Below, one piece after another: positions 1 through 6,002 of a stretch of 6,918 bases of DNA. Position 1 is the first letter of the stretch, and each line of letters begins with the position of its first letter. This DNA is from an uncultured Lachnospiraceae bacterium (GTDB taxonomy: Bacteria; Bacillota_A; Clostridia; Lachnospirales; Lachnospiraceae): positions 1-6,918 of the forward strand of contig CAMOOZ010000173.1 in assembly GCA_946621895.1 (NCBI GenBank), given 5' to 3'. Under the pieces are notes generated by a model. That model was not told where the DNA came from, searched no databases, and saw nothing but the letters and a program-made list of their open reading frames with translations. The position numbers and the translations under genes were made by a program.

Positions 1-338
1 CCGCGGCCGGACATCTTGGCCATCTTGACGCCGCAGGCCGCCATCATCGGCACGAGAACGAGGGAGGTCTTATCCCCCACGCCGCCGGTGGAGTGCTTGT
101 CCGCCTTGATCCCCGGCAGACGGGAAAGCTCCAGCATGTCCCCGCTCTCAGCCATCGCCATCGTGAGCGCAAGGGTCTCCTTTTCCGTCATGCCCCGAAA
201 AAAGATCGCCATCATCATTGCGGAGAGCTGGTAGTCCGGAAGACTGCCGTCCGTGATCCCCCGGACCATATAACGGATCTCCTCCGCCGAAAGCTCTCCC
301 CCCTCCCGTTTTTTCCCGATCAGATCCACCATCCTCAT
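1..338 (-). CDS. pdp: Pyrimidine-nucleoside (thymidine) phosphorylase, N-terminal part, cut by window edge
   Basis: This is the first 112 codons of a family that normally runs to about 430-440 residues; the rest lies beyond the left edge. The family splits thymidine, uridine or deoxyuridine with phosphate into free base and (deoxy)ribose-1-phosphate, in cytoplasmic nucleoside salvage. The translation begins [17 protein letters not shown], matching the helical N-terminal domain. It continues with the [15 protein letters not shown] segment (residues 78-92), whose KHSTGG loop binds phosphate and nucleoside, and ends at KMSGR, the beginning of the family signature (SGRGLGHTGGT type). The ATG at 338-336 is chosen because AAAGGAGG (353-346) sits seven bases upstream; the in-frame ATG two codons later is less well placed. 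I cannot tell PdP (uridine and thymidine) from DeoA (thymidine only) with this fragment; pdp is preferred from the likely Firmicute host. The gene is co-directional with the upstream muramidase but separated by a 153-base gap holding a hairpin and a promoter-like element. Confidence 0.93.
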   Translation of the reverse strand, partial: MRMVDLIGKKREGGELSAEEIRYMVRGITDGSLPDYQLSAMMMAIFFRGMTEKETLALTMAMAESGDMLELSRLPGIKADKHSTGGVGDKTSLVLVPMMAACGVKMAKMSGR

Positions 339-345
339 CGATTTT

Positions 346-353
346 CCTCCTTT
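346..353 (-). promoter_or_regulatory. Ribosome binding site of the phosphorylase gene
   Basis: AAAGGAGG on the minus strand, seven bases before the ATG at 338. It is a near-perfect anti-16S match and decides the start codon. It begins 13 bases after the T-run of the hairpin at 374-399, so hairpin formation would not itself bury it. Confidence 0.85.
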
Positions 354-365
354 CGCGGCCGTGTC

Positions 366-399
366 ATAAAAGATGCCGGGCTCACAAAAGAACCCGGCA
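366..399 (-). terminator. Hairpin plus T-run between muramidase and phosphorylase: terminator or attenuator
   Basis: In the minus-strand transcript, bases 399-390 (TGCCGGGTTC) pair with 383-374 (GAGCCCGGCA) around a six-base loop (389-384). This gives a 10-bp stem with one G-U pair; read on the plus strand the same position is a C-A mismatch, so the structure favours the minus-strand RNA. The stem is followed by ATCTTTTAT (373-365), a short and interrupted T-run. It is correctly placed to end the hpt-muramidase transcript (muramidase stop at 492-494). Only 27 bases separate it from the phosphorylase start, however, so any phosphorylase transcript must pass through it. The weak T-run suggests partial read-through or regulated attenuation. 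Confidence 0.6.
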
Positions 400-450
400 C
401 CATCTCACCTTATCCCGTCGGAAGCTGCAGCATATCCTGCCTCATTATTC

Positions 451-483
451 TTTATAGCAAACCACATATCATTTCCCTGTCAA
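451..483 (-). promoter_or_regulatory. Promoter-like element upstream of the phosphorylase hairpin leader
   Basis: The minus strand carries a perfect TTGACA (483-478) and an extended -10, TGC-TATAAA (459-451), immediately after the muramidase stop. The spacer is 21 bases, longer than the usual 16-19, so the two elements may not act together; the extended -10 could work alone. Transcription would begin near 444 and give a leader of about 105 bases that includes the hairpin at 374-399. The gap 339-491 holds no convincing gene. Two short reading frames occur in the leader: 445-410 (11 codons, starting at about the predicted transcript start) and 403-335 (22 codons, its TGA overlapping the phosphorylase ATG). 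Neither has a good ribosome binding site. Confidence 0.4.
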
Positions 484-491
484 AAGTGATC

Positions 492-1799
492 TTACTGCGC
501 CACGCTCACTTCCCCTGCTGCTGCAGCTTGTTCCACTGCGGCAGCATCCGCTGCAGCGGTGCCCGCTGCAGGCAGCTCAGGCACCGGCACGATCTCCGGC
601 ACCTCAGGGATGATCGGGACCATCGTCACCACGCCGGTCTCATCGATCACATAGTTGAGCCCCTCCCCGGGGATCACGGTATTACGCACCATCGCAAGGC
701 TCGCCGGATCAAAGAAGAACATCACGCCGTCCACCTCGACAAAGCCGGACTGCAGCTTCCCGTCCGTTCCGGCGTAATAGAAATTCCCGTCCACATCCGG
801 GATCAGGCCCTTTGCCATCGCGCCGGTGGCCCGGTCAAAGAAGAAGACGTCGTCGCCCAGCGGCAGGATGCCGGTCTGCATCAGACCGTTTTCGTTAAAG
901 TAGTAGGTGTTTTCCGCCACCTGGACAAGCCCCATCGCCGCCTGGCAGGTCAGGGGATCAAAATAGTATGTGCCGGTTTCGTCCGCGTAAAAGCCTCTCA
1001 CCAGATTCCCCAGGGGATCCGCCAGATATTTTCCCTCCGGCGCGTTGATCCAGCCACGCTGCATCTTATAATTCGCATAGTAGCGCACATTGCCGTCCGC
1101 CCTGGGCAGAAGCCCGGCGGGAATGATCACGCCGGAAAGATCCTTGAACTGATAATCCAGATCCACATAGCCGCCGATCCCGGGGACGGTGCCCGTCTCC
1201 GAAGACTGCCAGAAGGCCGCAGGACCCGCGTAATCCAGCTGGGCGCCCCACTGCGCCACCCACTTGTCCATCATGATATTGCCGATCTTTTTCTCGAACC
1301 AGTTCTTATTGGAATAAATGATCGGATAATAGCCTGCCGCGTCCAGCACCTGATAAAAGGTATAGCACATCATCTGCAGTGTGCCTGTGTCCAGGCCGGA
1401 CTGGGTCCTGTCCTCCACATCCAGCACCACCGGCATGTTCACGATATAGGGCTCCAGGAGCGAGACCATCAGCGCCGCTTCACCGGCGGCCTCCTCCACG
1501 CTCTGCGCATAGGAATAAAGATACACACCGGTCTTCACTCCTGCTGCCTGGGCTGCGCGGATATTATAATCAAAAAAGGGATCAACGCCGTTTTTCGTGC
1601 TGCCAAGCTTGATAAAGGCGAAGCTATGCCCGCTGGCTGCCACCTGGTTCCAGTCGATGAGTCCCTGGTATTTGGACACATCGATCCCTTTTGCGATCGC
1701 CTGACCCGGACCTGCCGCCGCCATGGCGTTTACCCCGCCGCCAAGCATCATGCAGCCCGCAAGTGCCAGCGCGGCGATCCTCTTCATCATCTTTCTCAC
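492..1799 (-). CDS. Secreted GH25 muramidase (lysozyme) with cell-wall-binding-type repeats
   Basis: A 435-residue exported peptidoglycan hydrolase of glycoside hydrolase family 25, which cleaves the MurNAc-GlcNAc bond. Residues 1-28 are a signal peptide (MRKMMKR, then a hydrophobic run). Cleavage near AMA/AA is likely, although LAGC at 13-16 also resembles a lipobox. The GH25 barrel spans about 36-222: GIDVSKYQG with Asp40, the strand VVLDVED with catalytic-type Asp127 and Glu129, and a C-terminal WQSS...VDLDYQF segment. Residues 233-390 form about five or six 20-residue repeats of the glucan/choline-binding fold (GTYYFDP, NTYYFNENG, FFFDRATG, NFYYAGTDG). The tail (394-435) is Pro/Val- then Ala-rich. 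The start is GTG, chosen because GGAGG (1811-1807) lies seven bases upstream; the in-frame ATG at 1790 is 16 bases away. The GTG overlaps the hpt TGA (GTGA), indicating translational coupling. It could serve wall remodelling or attack on other bacteria; the sequence does not decide. Confidence 0.94.
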   Translation of the reverse strand: MRKMMKRIAALALAGCMMLGGGVNAMAAAGPGQAIAKGIDVSKYQGLIDWNQVAASGHSFAFIKLGSTKNGVDPFFDYNIRAAQAAGVKTGVYLYSYAQSVEEAAGEAALMVSLLEPYIVNMPVVLDVEDRTQSGLDTGTLQMMCYTFYQVLDAAGYYPIIYSNKNWFEKKIGNIMMDKWVAQWGAQLDYAGPAAFWQSSETGTVPGIGGYVDLDYQFKDLSGVIIPAGLLPRADGNVRYYANYKMQRGWINAPEGKYLADPLGNLVRGFYADETGTYYFDPLTCQAAMGLVQVAENTYYFNENGLMQTGILPLGDDVFFFDRATGAMAKGLIPDVDGNFYYAGTDGKLQSGFVEVDGVMFFFDPASLAMVRNTVIPGEGLNYVIDETGVVTMVPIIPEVPEIVPVPELPAAGTAAADAAAVEQAAAAGEVSVAQ

Positions 1800-2152
1800 C
1801 CTGGTTCCTCCGTTAATATCCGATCCACCTTTTCCTTTTCCGCCATGATCGCGGCGTACTTTCCTTCCAGATCCTCATTTTCCCCGTTGCGCAGCGTCTC
1901 CACCATGCCGCATACCACATTAAACAGCGGGGTAAGCCCGAGATTGCCCGTGACCCCCTTTAAGGTATGCGCGGCGTCAAAGGCCGCGGTATAATCTCCC
2001 GCATCCAGCGCATTGCGGAGATCCGCAAAACCCGTTTCCGCCTGGAAGGTCTCCAGACAGGACACATACAGCTCCTCATCATCGATAAAGCGATCCAGCG
2101 TCACCGCCAGATCCACGCCATACGCTTCCAGCTCATCCAGTAATCTGCTCAT
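1796..2152 (-). CDS. Stand-alone Hpt (histidine phosphotransfer) domain protein
   Basis: A 118-residue soluble cytoplasmic protein consisting of a single Hpt four-helix domain. The phosphoacceptor motif is AAHTLKGVTGNLG (residues 60-72) with His62 as the predicted phosphorylated residue; the following Lys65, Gly66 and Gly69 fit the family. The N-terminal half has the usual pattern in which a five-residue segment (FIDDEELYV) leads into a helix ending in F...L..AL..GD. Family knowledge: Hpt proteins pass phosphate between receiver domains in multi-step phosphorelays, but no histidine kinase or response regulator lies in this window, so its partners are unknown. The ATG at 2152 has only a G-rich, unusual ribosome site (AGGGGGTGGGGG directly before the ATG). 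It is the first gene of a two-gene unit: its stop overlaps the muramidase GTG, and the muramidase ribosome site lies inside its last codons. Confidence 0.9.
   Translation of the reverse strand: MSRLLDELEAYGVDLAVTLDRFIDDEELYVSCLETFQAETGFADLRNALDAGDYTAAFDAAHTLKGVTGNLGLTPLFNVVCGMVETLRNGENEDLEGKYAAIMAEKEKVDRILTEEPG
1807..1811 (-). promoter_or_regulatory. Muramidase ribosome binding site inside the hpt 3' end
   Basis: GGAGG on the minus strand within the codons for the last residues of the Hpt protein (TEEPG), seven bases before the GTG at 1799. It fixes the GTG as the start and implies that ribosomes finishing hpt can re-start on the muramidase. Confidence 0.75.
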
Positions 2153-2160
2153 CCCCCACC

Positions 2161-2203
2161 CCCTGACCCTTCCGCCGCCCGGACGATTCCGAAGGCATCA
2201 GGG
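2161..2203 (-). promoter_or_regulatory. Stem-loop in the hpt 5' leader
   Basis: Bases 2198-2203 (TCAGGG, read as CCCTGA on the minus strand) pair with 2161-2166. After a small internal loop, 2191-2195 pair with 2168-2172, giving a 6 + 5 bp interrupted stem. It fills most of the roughly 60-base leader expected from the promoter at 2220-2248 and ends eight bases before the hpt start, next to the G-rich ribosome site. No T-run follows on either strand, so it is not a terminator. A role in controlling hpt translation is inference. Confidence 0.35.
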
Positions 2204-2219
2204 CATAATACAGTTCTTT

Positions 2220-2248
2220 ATGATACGATACAGGGCGCCACGTGTCAA
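2220..2248 (-). promoter_or_regulatory. Sigma-A-type promoter for hpt and the muramidase
   Basis: Minus strand: perfect -35 TTGACA (2248-2243), 17-base spacer, and -10 TATCAT (2225-2220), one mismatch from consensus. Predicted transcription start is near 2213, about 60 bases before the hpt ATG. The -35 lies only nine bases past the stop codon of the large surface protein. No terminator is visible between that stop and hpt, so read-through from the surface-protein gene may add to expression. Confidence 0.75.
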
Positions 2249-2256
2249 CGCGGGGG

Positions 2257-5200
2257 TCAGCCGCCGGCACTGTCTTTCCAGACAATATCCTTCTTTACGA
2301 TCTTAAATTTCACCGTCCTGCTGCCGCCATAATCATTGATCCCGCGAATGACCACGGAGGCCGTTCCTGCCTTCAGATTGTTCTTCCCGCTGCCCGGGAC
2401 AACCTCAAAATCCGTGCCGTAACGCAGGGGGGTGCCGGAAAGGGACACCTTCCCCGCAAAGTCCGCCTCCCCGGGCATCACCTCCCGGCCGGTGTATTCC
2501 TTCGATGCAAGCGTAAGGACTTTGGCGCTTTTGATGTTTTTTGTCCGGTCGATCACGCGGTAACTGATCTCCACCGGGTCAGATGCATAGTCTCCCTTTC
2601 CCGTGATGGAAACGGAGACCGTCCCCGCCGTTTCGTCATAGCGGTAATCTGTCCCCACGGCATAATCGGATCTCGTCAGCGCTTTCCCGTTCAGATCCGT
2701 GATCGAGAGGGTCGGATTCCGATAAAAACCCGCCTTGTTCGAAGCGATCCTGTCTTCCGCAAGGATCGTAAGAGCCGAAAGCTTCTGCTTTGTCACGGAA
2801 AACGGAGCCGTCCGCTGCCCCTTATACAGGCCCTTAAACCTGACCATGGCGCTGGCCGATGCACCCGCCGCCTTATTTCCGCTGTAGCTTACCGTATAAT
2901 CCGTTCCTGCCAAAAGCTTCAGATCATCCAGGTAAACGGTGACCTCCGGCGTAACACCGCCCTTCACATACGGGATTTCCGGTTTTTCCCTGCCGTCCAC
3001 AAGGATCTTCACCGCCTCACTGTTCGTCAGATCCATCCCTTTTAAGATCTTGAAGGTGGCCGTTTTCGATCCCCTGTAATTTCCTCTTCCTTCCAGGATC
3101 ACCGTGGCCGTGCCGGGCGCGATGTTATTACAGACCTCCTTAACCACATAGTCCGTCCCCTCATCCAGCGTGTTCTTCCCGATCTTTACCATACAGCTTT
3201 CCGGGGTGATCGCTTTCCCGGTATAAACAGACGAGGAAGGACTCAGGACGACCTTTGCCCCCGACAGCAGCTGGCCGCTTTCCGCGAAATCCACATAGAT
3301 TCTTGCGGATCCGCTGATATTCCCATCCTTTGCGGAAACCTCCACAAAGCCGGATTCGCCAATCTTTGCAGGGCTTACCGCAAATTTTCCCGCGGCCAGC
3401 GTCTTTCCCGTGCGCTTCAGGATACAGGTGAGCTTCACATTCTGCTTCCGGCCGGTATCCGGAAGGGCAGGCGCGGCGACCAGGATATCCTCCCCGATGA
3501 CCGCAGGGGTGATCGCAAAGGACACCGTCTGCGGATCGTTTTTATAGCTGCCCCTGAACTTGATCGTGGCGGAGGCATTCTTCCCGACATTCTTATTGTT
3601 CTTAAAGGAAACCGTATAATCCGTTCCCTTCACCAGCCTGACGACGCCGTCATAGACATGAATATCGGGCGTAATGGCCTCCCCGGTCCAGGGATATGCG
3701 GCATCCACGCCGCCGATCCAGAGCCTTGTTTCCTTAATCACGCCGGACGCTGCATCAATGATCACCGCCGCATCCCGATCCTTCTCATCCGTGCTGATCA
3801 GTGCGCTGACGGAAAGCGACCCGGCTAAATCTTCCTCAATCTGTTCAATCGTTTCCTCATCCGCCCCATCGATGATTTCCGCTTTCTGCTGATCATCCGC
3901 CACGATGACCTCCGCGGCGGCGCTCAGATCGCCGATCGAAGCGGTCAGTGTGGTTCTGCCCGCCTGAAGCGCCCTGAGCGTACCGTCTGCCGAAACCTCC
4001 GCCACCTCCGGATCCGCGATCGTCCATACAATGGTCTTATCCGTCGCATTTTCCGGCGTGATGACGGCAGCAACCAGGCAGGACTCCCCGGGCATCAGGC
4101 TGATGGATTCCCTGGGCAGCGTGATCCCGCTGACCGCCACGGGTTCCGCAATCGTATAAACCTCCAGCATCTCCGCGCCTTCCGTGCCATCATCCCGGAT
4201 GGCGCGTGCCCGCAGCGTTGTCGTTTCCGTGATCTCGATGGGGTTCTCGTATTTTATGCCGTTCGAATCAGGCCGTGTCCCGTCCGTGGTATAACAGATG
4301 TCCGCTGCCATCGCTGTCGTAGACAAGGTCACTTTCACTGATCCCGTATAGGTGCCTCCCGGCGGGTCAGCCGTGGGCGCAGCGGGCTTCCCATTGCCGA
4401 TGACGATGTAGGTTTCCGTCATCGTATCGCTCTGTTCCATGCCATCCATGACGGCGATCGCCCTGAGTACGGTGGTTCCTTCCCGAAGGTCGATCGGTTT
4501 GCCGTTATAAGGCCGCTTTGTCACGCCCGGCTCCGTGCCGTCCGTGGTATAGTAGATCGCCGCCCCTGCCGTGTCCGTGGCCAGTGTGACCGCCAGCTTC
4601 TTATCACGGTAGGTTCCGCCCTCGGGCATTGCGTAAGGCCTGGCCACCTTCTCCGGATCCCCGTTTTCGATGCGGTATTCGGCAACCAGGATATCGCTTT
4701 CCAGTTTCCCCTCTGCCACGGCCTTCGCCTTCAGCGTCAGGGAATTCCCGATCCTGACCGGGGCGCTGTAACGGGTGCTGTCCGGCGTCGGATCCGTTCC
4801 ATCCAGGGTATAGCAGATCGCTGCTCCCTCCGTGGCGGAGGACAATACGACCTCCACCGGATCCATGTAAGCACCGGCGGGCGGATCCGCCTGGGGCATC
4901 GCCGCCTGTTGCGTCCCGGGGTCGGTCTGTCCGCTGCCGCGCACCGTGATCCTTATGGATTTCCAACCAAGGACTGCCGGCTCCTCCTCTCCTTCCTCAT
5001 CGCGGACGGAAGAGAAGGTCGCCGTCACGAATTCCTCGCCACCTTCCGGGGGTCTTCGCTGCGAGATCCTGAAGATGCCGTCTCCGTTATCCGTATATGT
5101 CAAAAGCGGATCCTCATCGTTATCCGCGATTTCCAGTCGCGTCACCGGGTTTGCCACGGCATTTCCGGCCTGATCCCTCACCGTTGTAAGGAAAACCCAG

Positions 5201-5832
5201 GAGCCTCCCTCCAGATAATCAAATCCAAAGGAGTCCACATCGGAGCAGCCTTCGTCCCCCACGGCCACCCTGTGGTAGCCATCGGCAAAGATCCTCCCCA
5301 CATTCCGGAAATCAAAACGGAGGTAATCCTCATCTCCCTCCTCGCCCCAGGAGACGATGATGTTCACGCCAGGACAGTCCCCGCTATAGCCCTGTGGCAG
5401 CAGGCGGATCAAGTCGCCCGCTTCATTAAAGGCATTGGTTACGGTAAACCCGTTTTTGGAGATCGTCGTCTCCTGACCCTCCGCCAGCGCAATCCGGAGA
5501 CCCTCACGCATCGCTTCCCCAAGCGCCGCGTCCTCCTGCGGCACGGGAGGCGGCACCTCATCCGGCCATCCGGCAAGCGCCCCGATCATATCCCCCCGGG
5601 AAATGATCATCCTGTCCTCCACCGCATCATCGGGCGTCCGAAAGAGCGGGAAACGGAGATAGAGTTTTGTCCGGGAGATTGCCTTTGCGCTTAAGCGCGC
5701 CATGCCGCCGGCCTCCTCCTGTGCCCTTGAAGGGAAAACCGGTATGCTAAGGCAGAGCATAAGGCAGATCAGGAAAAGCATTGCCGGCATCAGTTTCTTC
5801 ATCCATCCGGTGCTGTGGTGTCTGGTATTCAT
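2257..5832 (-). CDS. Large secreted modular surface protein with chitobiase-like, Big_2 and GTDY-type Ig-like repeats
   Basis: An exported 1191-residue protein, probably displayed on or released from the cell surface; the specific function is not recognised. Residue numbers start at the ATG at 5832. Positions 1-37 are a signal peptide (MKKL, then a hydrophobic run ending near PSRA/QEE). Residues 38-300 are acidic, with two Cys (153, 196), and match nothing I know. Three chitobiase C-terminal/FN3-associated-type repeats follow at about 316-388, 399-477 and 484-561, each with a (C/Y)YT.DGT..P motif. A Big_2 Ig-like domain spans about 565-644 (ITL...SL.PGES...AVITPENATDKTIVWT). After an acidic helical linker come five repeats of 75-85 residues at about 702-776, 855-931, 938-1015, 1016-1095 and 1096-1180, with YTGKAITP, GTDY and GNYRG motifs; a diverged segment lies at 777-854. 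There is no LPXTG, SLH or cell-wall-binding repeat, so anchoring is unclear. An ATG at 5844 is in frame but overlaps the GGAGG; the ATG at 5832, five bases after it, fits better. Confidence 0.92.
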   Translation of the reverse strand: MNTRHHSTGWMKKLMPAMLFLICLMLCLSIPVFPSRAQEEAGGMARLSAKAISRTKLYLRFPLFRTPDDAVEDRMIISRGDMIGALAGWPDEVPPPVPQEDAALGEAMREGLRIALAEGQETTISKNGFTVTNAFNEAGDLIRLLPQGYSGDCPGVNIIVSWGEEGDEDYLRFDFRNVGRIFADGYHRVAVGDEGCSDVDSFGFDYLEGGSWVFLTTVRDQAGNAVANPVTRLEIADNDEDPLLTYTDNGDGIFRISQRRPPEGGEEFVTATFSSVRDEEGEEEPAVLGWKSIRITVRGSGQTDPGTQQAAMPQADPPAGAYMDPVEVVLSSATEGAAICYTLDGTDPTPDSTRYSAPVRIGNSLTLKAKAVAEGKLESDILVAEYRIENGDPEKVARPYAMPEGGTYRDKKLAVTLATDTAGAAIYYTTDGTEPGVTKRPYNGKPIDLREGTTVLRAIAVMDGMEQSDTMTETYIVIGNGKPAAPTADPPGGTYTGSVKVTLSTTAMAADICYTTDGTRPDSNGIKYENPIEITETTTLRARAIRDDGTEGAEMLEVYTIAEPVAVSGITLPRESISLMPGESCLVAAVITPENATDKTIVWTIADPEVAEVSADGTLRALQAGRTTLTASIGDLSAAAEVIVADDQQKAEIIDGADEETIEQIEEDLAGSLSVSALISTDEKDRDAAVIIDAASGVIKETRLWIGGVDAAYPWTGEAITPDIHVYDGVVRLVKGTDYTVSFKNNKNVGKNASATIKFRGSYKNDPQTVSFAITPAVIGEDILVAAPALPDTGRKQNVKLTCILKRTGKTLAAGKFAVSPAKIGESGFVEVSAKDGNISGSARIYVDFAESGQLLSGAKVVLSPSSSVYTGKAITPESCMVKIGKNTLDEGTDYVVKEVCNNIAPGTATVILEGRGNYRGSKTATFKILKGMDLTNSEAVKILVDGREKPEIPYVKGGVTPEVTVYLDDLKLLAGTDYTVSYSGNKAAGASASAMVRFKGLYKGQRTAPFSVTKQKLSALTILAEDRIASNKAGFYRNPTLSITDLNGKALTRSDYAVGTDYRYDETAGTVSVSITGKGDYASDPVEISYRVIDRTKNIKSAKVLTLASKEYTGREVMPGEADFAGKVSLSGTPLRYGTDFEVVPGSGKNNLKAGTASVVIRGINDYGGSRTVKFKIVKKDIVWKDSAGG
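2891..3627 (-). repeat. DNA footprint of the GTDY protein repeats
   Basis: The 17-mer accgtataatccgttcc (plus-strand reading) occurs at 2891-2907 and again at 3611-3627, exactly 720 bases apart. It encodes GTDYTV in the third and first C-terminal repeats of the surface protein. The other repeats are diverged at the DNA level, so this points to old duplication with local identity rather than a recent tandem expansion. The listed span runs from the first copy to the second; only the two ends are identical. Confidence 0.6.
4280..4551 (-). repeat. DNA identity between chitobiase-like repeats
   Basis: The 14-mer ccgtccgtggtata (plus-strand reading) occurs at 4280-4293 and 4538-4551, encoding the YTTDGT core of the third and second chitobiase-like repeats. 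The first repeat has the variant YTLDGT near 4800. This supports duplication of an approximately 85-residue module within the surface protein. Confidence 0.5.
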
Positions 5833-5837
5833 CATCT

Positions 5838-5842
5838 CCTCC
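5838..5842 (-). promoter_or_regulatory. Ribosome binding site of the surface-protein gene
   Basis: GGAGG on the minus strand. It overlaps the upstream in-frame ATG (5844-5842) and lies five bases before the ATG at 5832-5830, which is why the later start is preferred. A further ATG at 5835 is only two bases away. No Shine-Dalgarno-like sequence precedes 5844. Confidence 0.7.
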
Positions 5843-5883
5843 ATTCAGAATAAGCGGGATCCCATGAGCTGGAAATCCACAAG

Positions 5884-5912
5884 TTCACAAATGCTCCAAC
5901 ACGTGTTACTAT
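5884..5912 (+). promoter_or_regulatory. Putative promoter of the lipoprotein phosphatase gene
   Basis: Plus strand: -35 TTCACA (5884-5889, one mismatch), 17-base spacer, and -10 TACTAT (5907-5912, two mismatches). Predicted start is near 5919, giving a leader of about 85 bases. It overlaps the footprint of the minus-strand promoter at 5920-5949. Confidence 0.45.
5898..5907. promoter_or_regulatory. Perfect palindrome between divergent promoters, candidate operator
   Basis: AACACGTGTT is a perfect 10-bp inverted repeat. It occupies the spacer of the plus-strand promoter up to its -10, and lies at about +6 to +15 of the predicted minus-strand transcript. A protein bound here could affect both directions. 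A second, looser inverted repeat, CTATA-8 bases-TATAG (5909-5926), lies directly beside it. No regulator gene is present in the window. Confidence 0.35.
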
Positions 5913-5919
5913 AGAAATA

Positions 5920-5949
5920 ATTATAGCACAATTGTTCCAATATCGTGAA
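5920..5949 (-). promoter_or_regulatory. Putative promoter of the surface-protein gene (extended -10)
   Basis: Minus strand: perfect extended -10 TGC-TATAAT (5928-5920) with a weaker -35 TTCACG (5949-5944, two mismatches) at an 18-base spacer. Predicted start is near 5913, giving a leader of about 80 bases. Confidence 0.6.
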
Positions 5950-5992
5950 AAAACTCTGCTGTCGCACGGATGCAGCGGAGAACGAGAGGAAT

Positions 5993-5997
5993 GGAGG
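5993..5997 (+). promoter_or_regulatory. Ribosome binding site of the phosphatase gene
   Basis: GGAGG on the plus strand, five bases (TTAAA) before the ATG at 6003. It fixes the start of the lipoprotein. Confidence 0.8.
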
Positions 5998-6002
5998 TTA
6001 AA

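Noticed and set aside
410..445. Leader peptide of 11 codons upstream of the phosphorylase gene
   Set aside because: Its ATG falls at about the predicted transcript start, leaving no space for a ribosome site, and the peptide has no run of regulatory codons.
93..1994. Open frame of 633 codons on the plus strand
   Set aside because: It lies antisense across the phosphorylase start, the muramidase and part of hpt, all of which have family motifs and ribosome sites. Its product is rich in His and Arg with no recognisable domain, as expected from the opposite strand of GC-rich codons.
2161..2203. Terminator for the surface-protein gene
   Set aside because: The stem is interrupted and is followed by G-rich sequence in the minus direction and by CATAATAC in the plus direction, with no T-run; it also lies downstream of the hpt promoter.
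2242..3045. Open frame of 267 codons on the plus strand
   Set aside because: It is antisense to the C-terminal repeats of the surface protein; it has no ribosome site and a basic, low-information product.
2891..3627. CRISPR-like or mobile repeat
   Set aside because: The repeated short words are in frame and encode the GTDY motif of protein repeats; spacing and divergence fit domain duplication, not an array.
4909..5694. Open frame of 261 codons on the plus strand
   Set aside because: It is antisense to the N-terminal region of the surface protein, with no ribosome site or domain.
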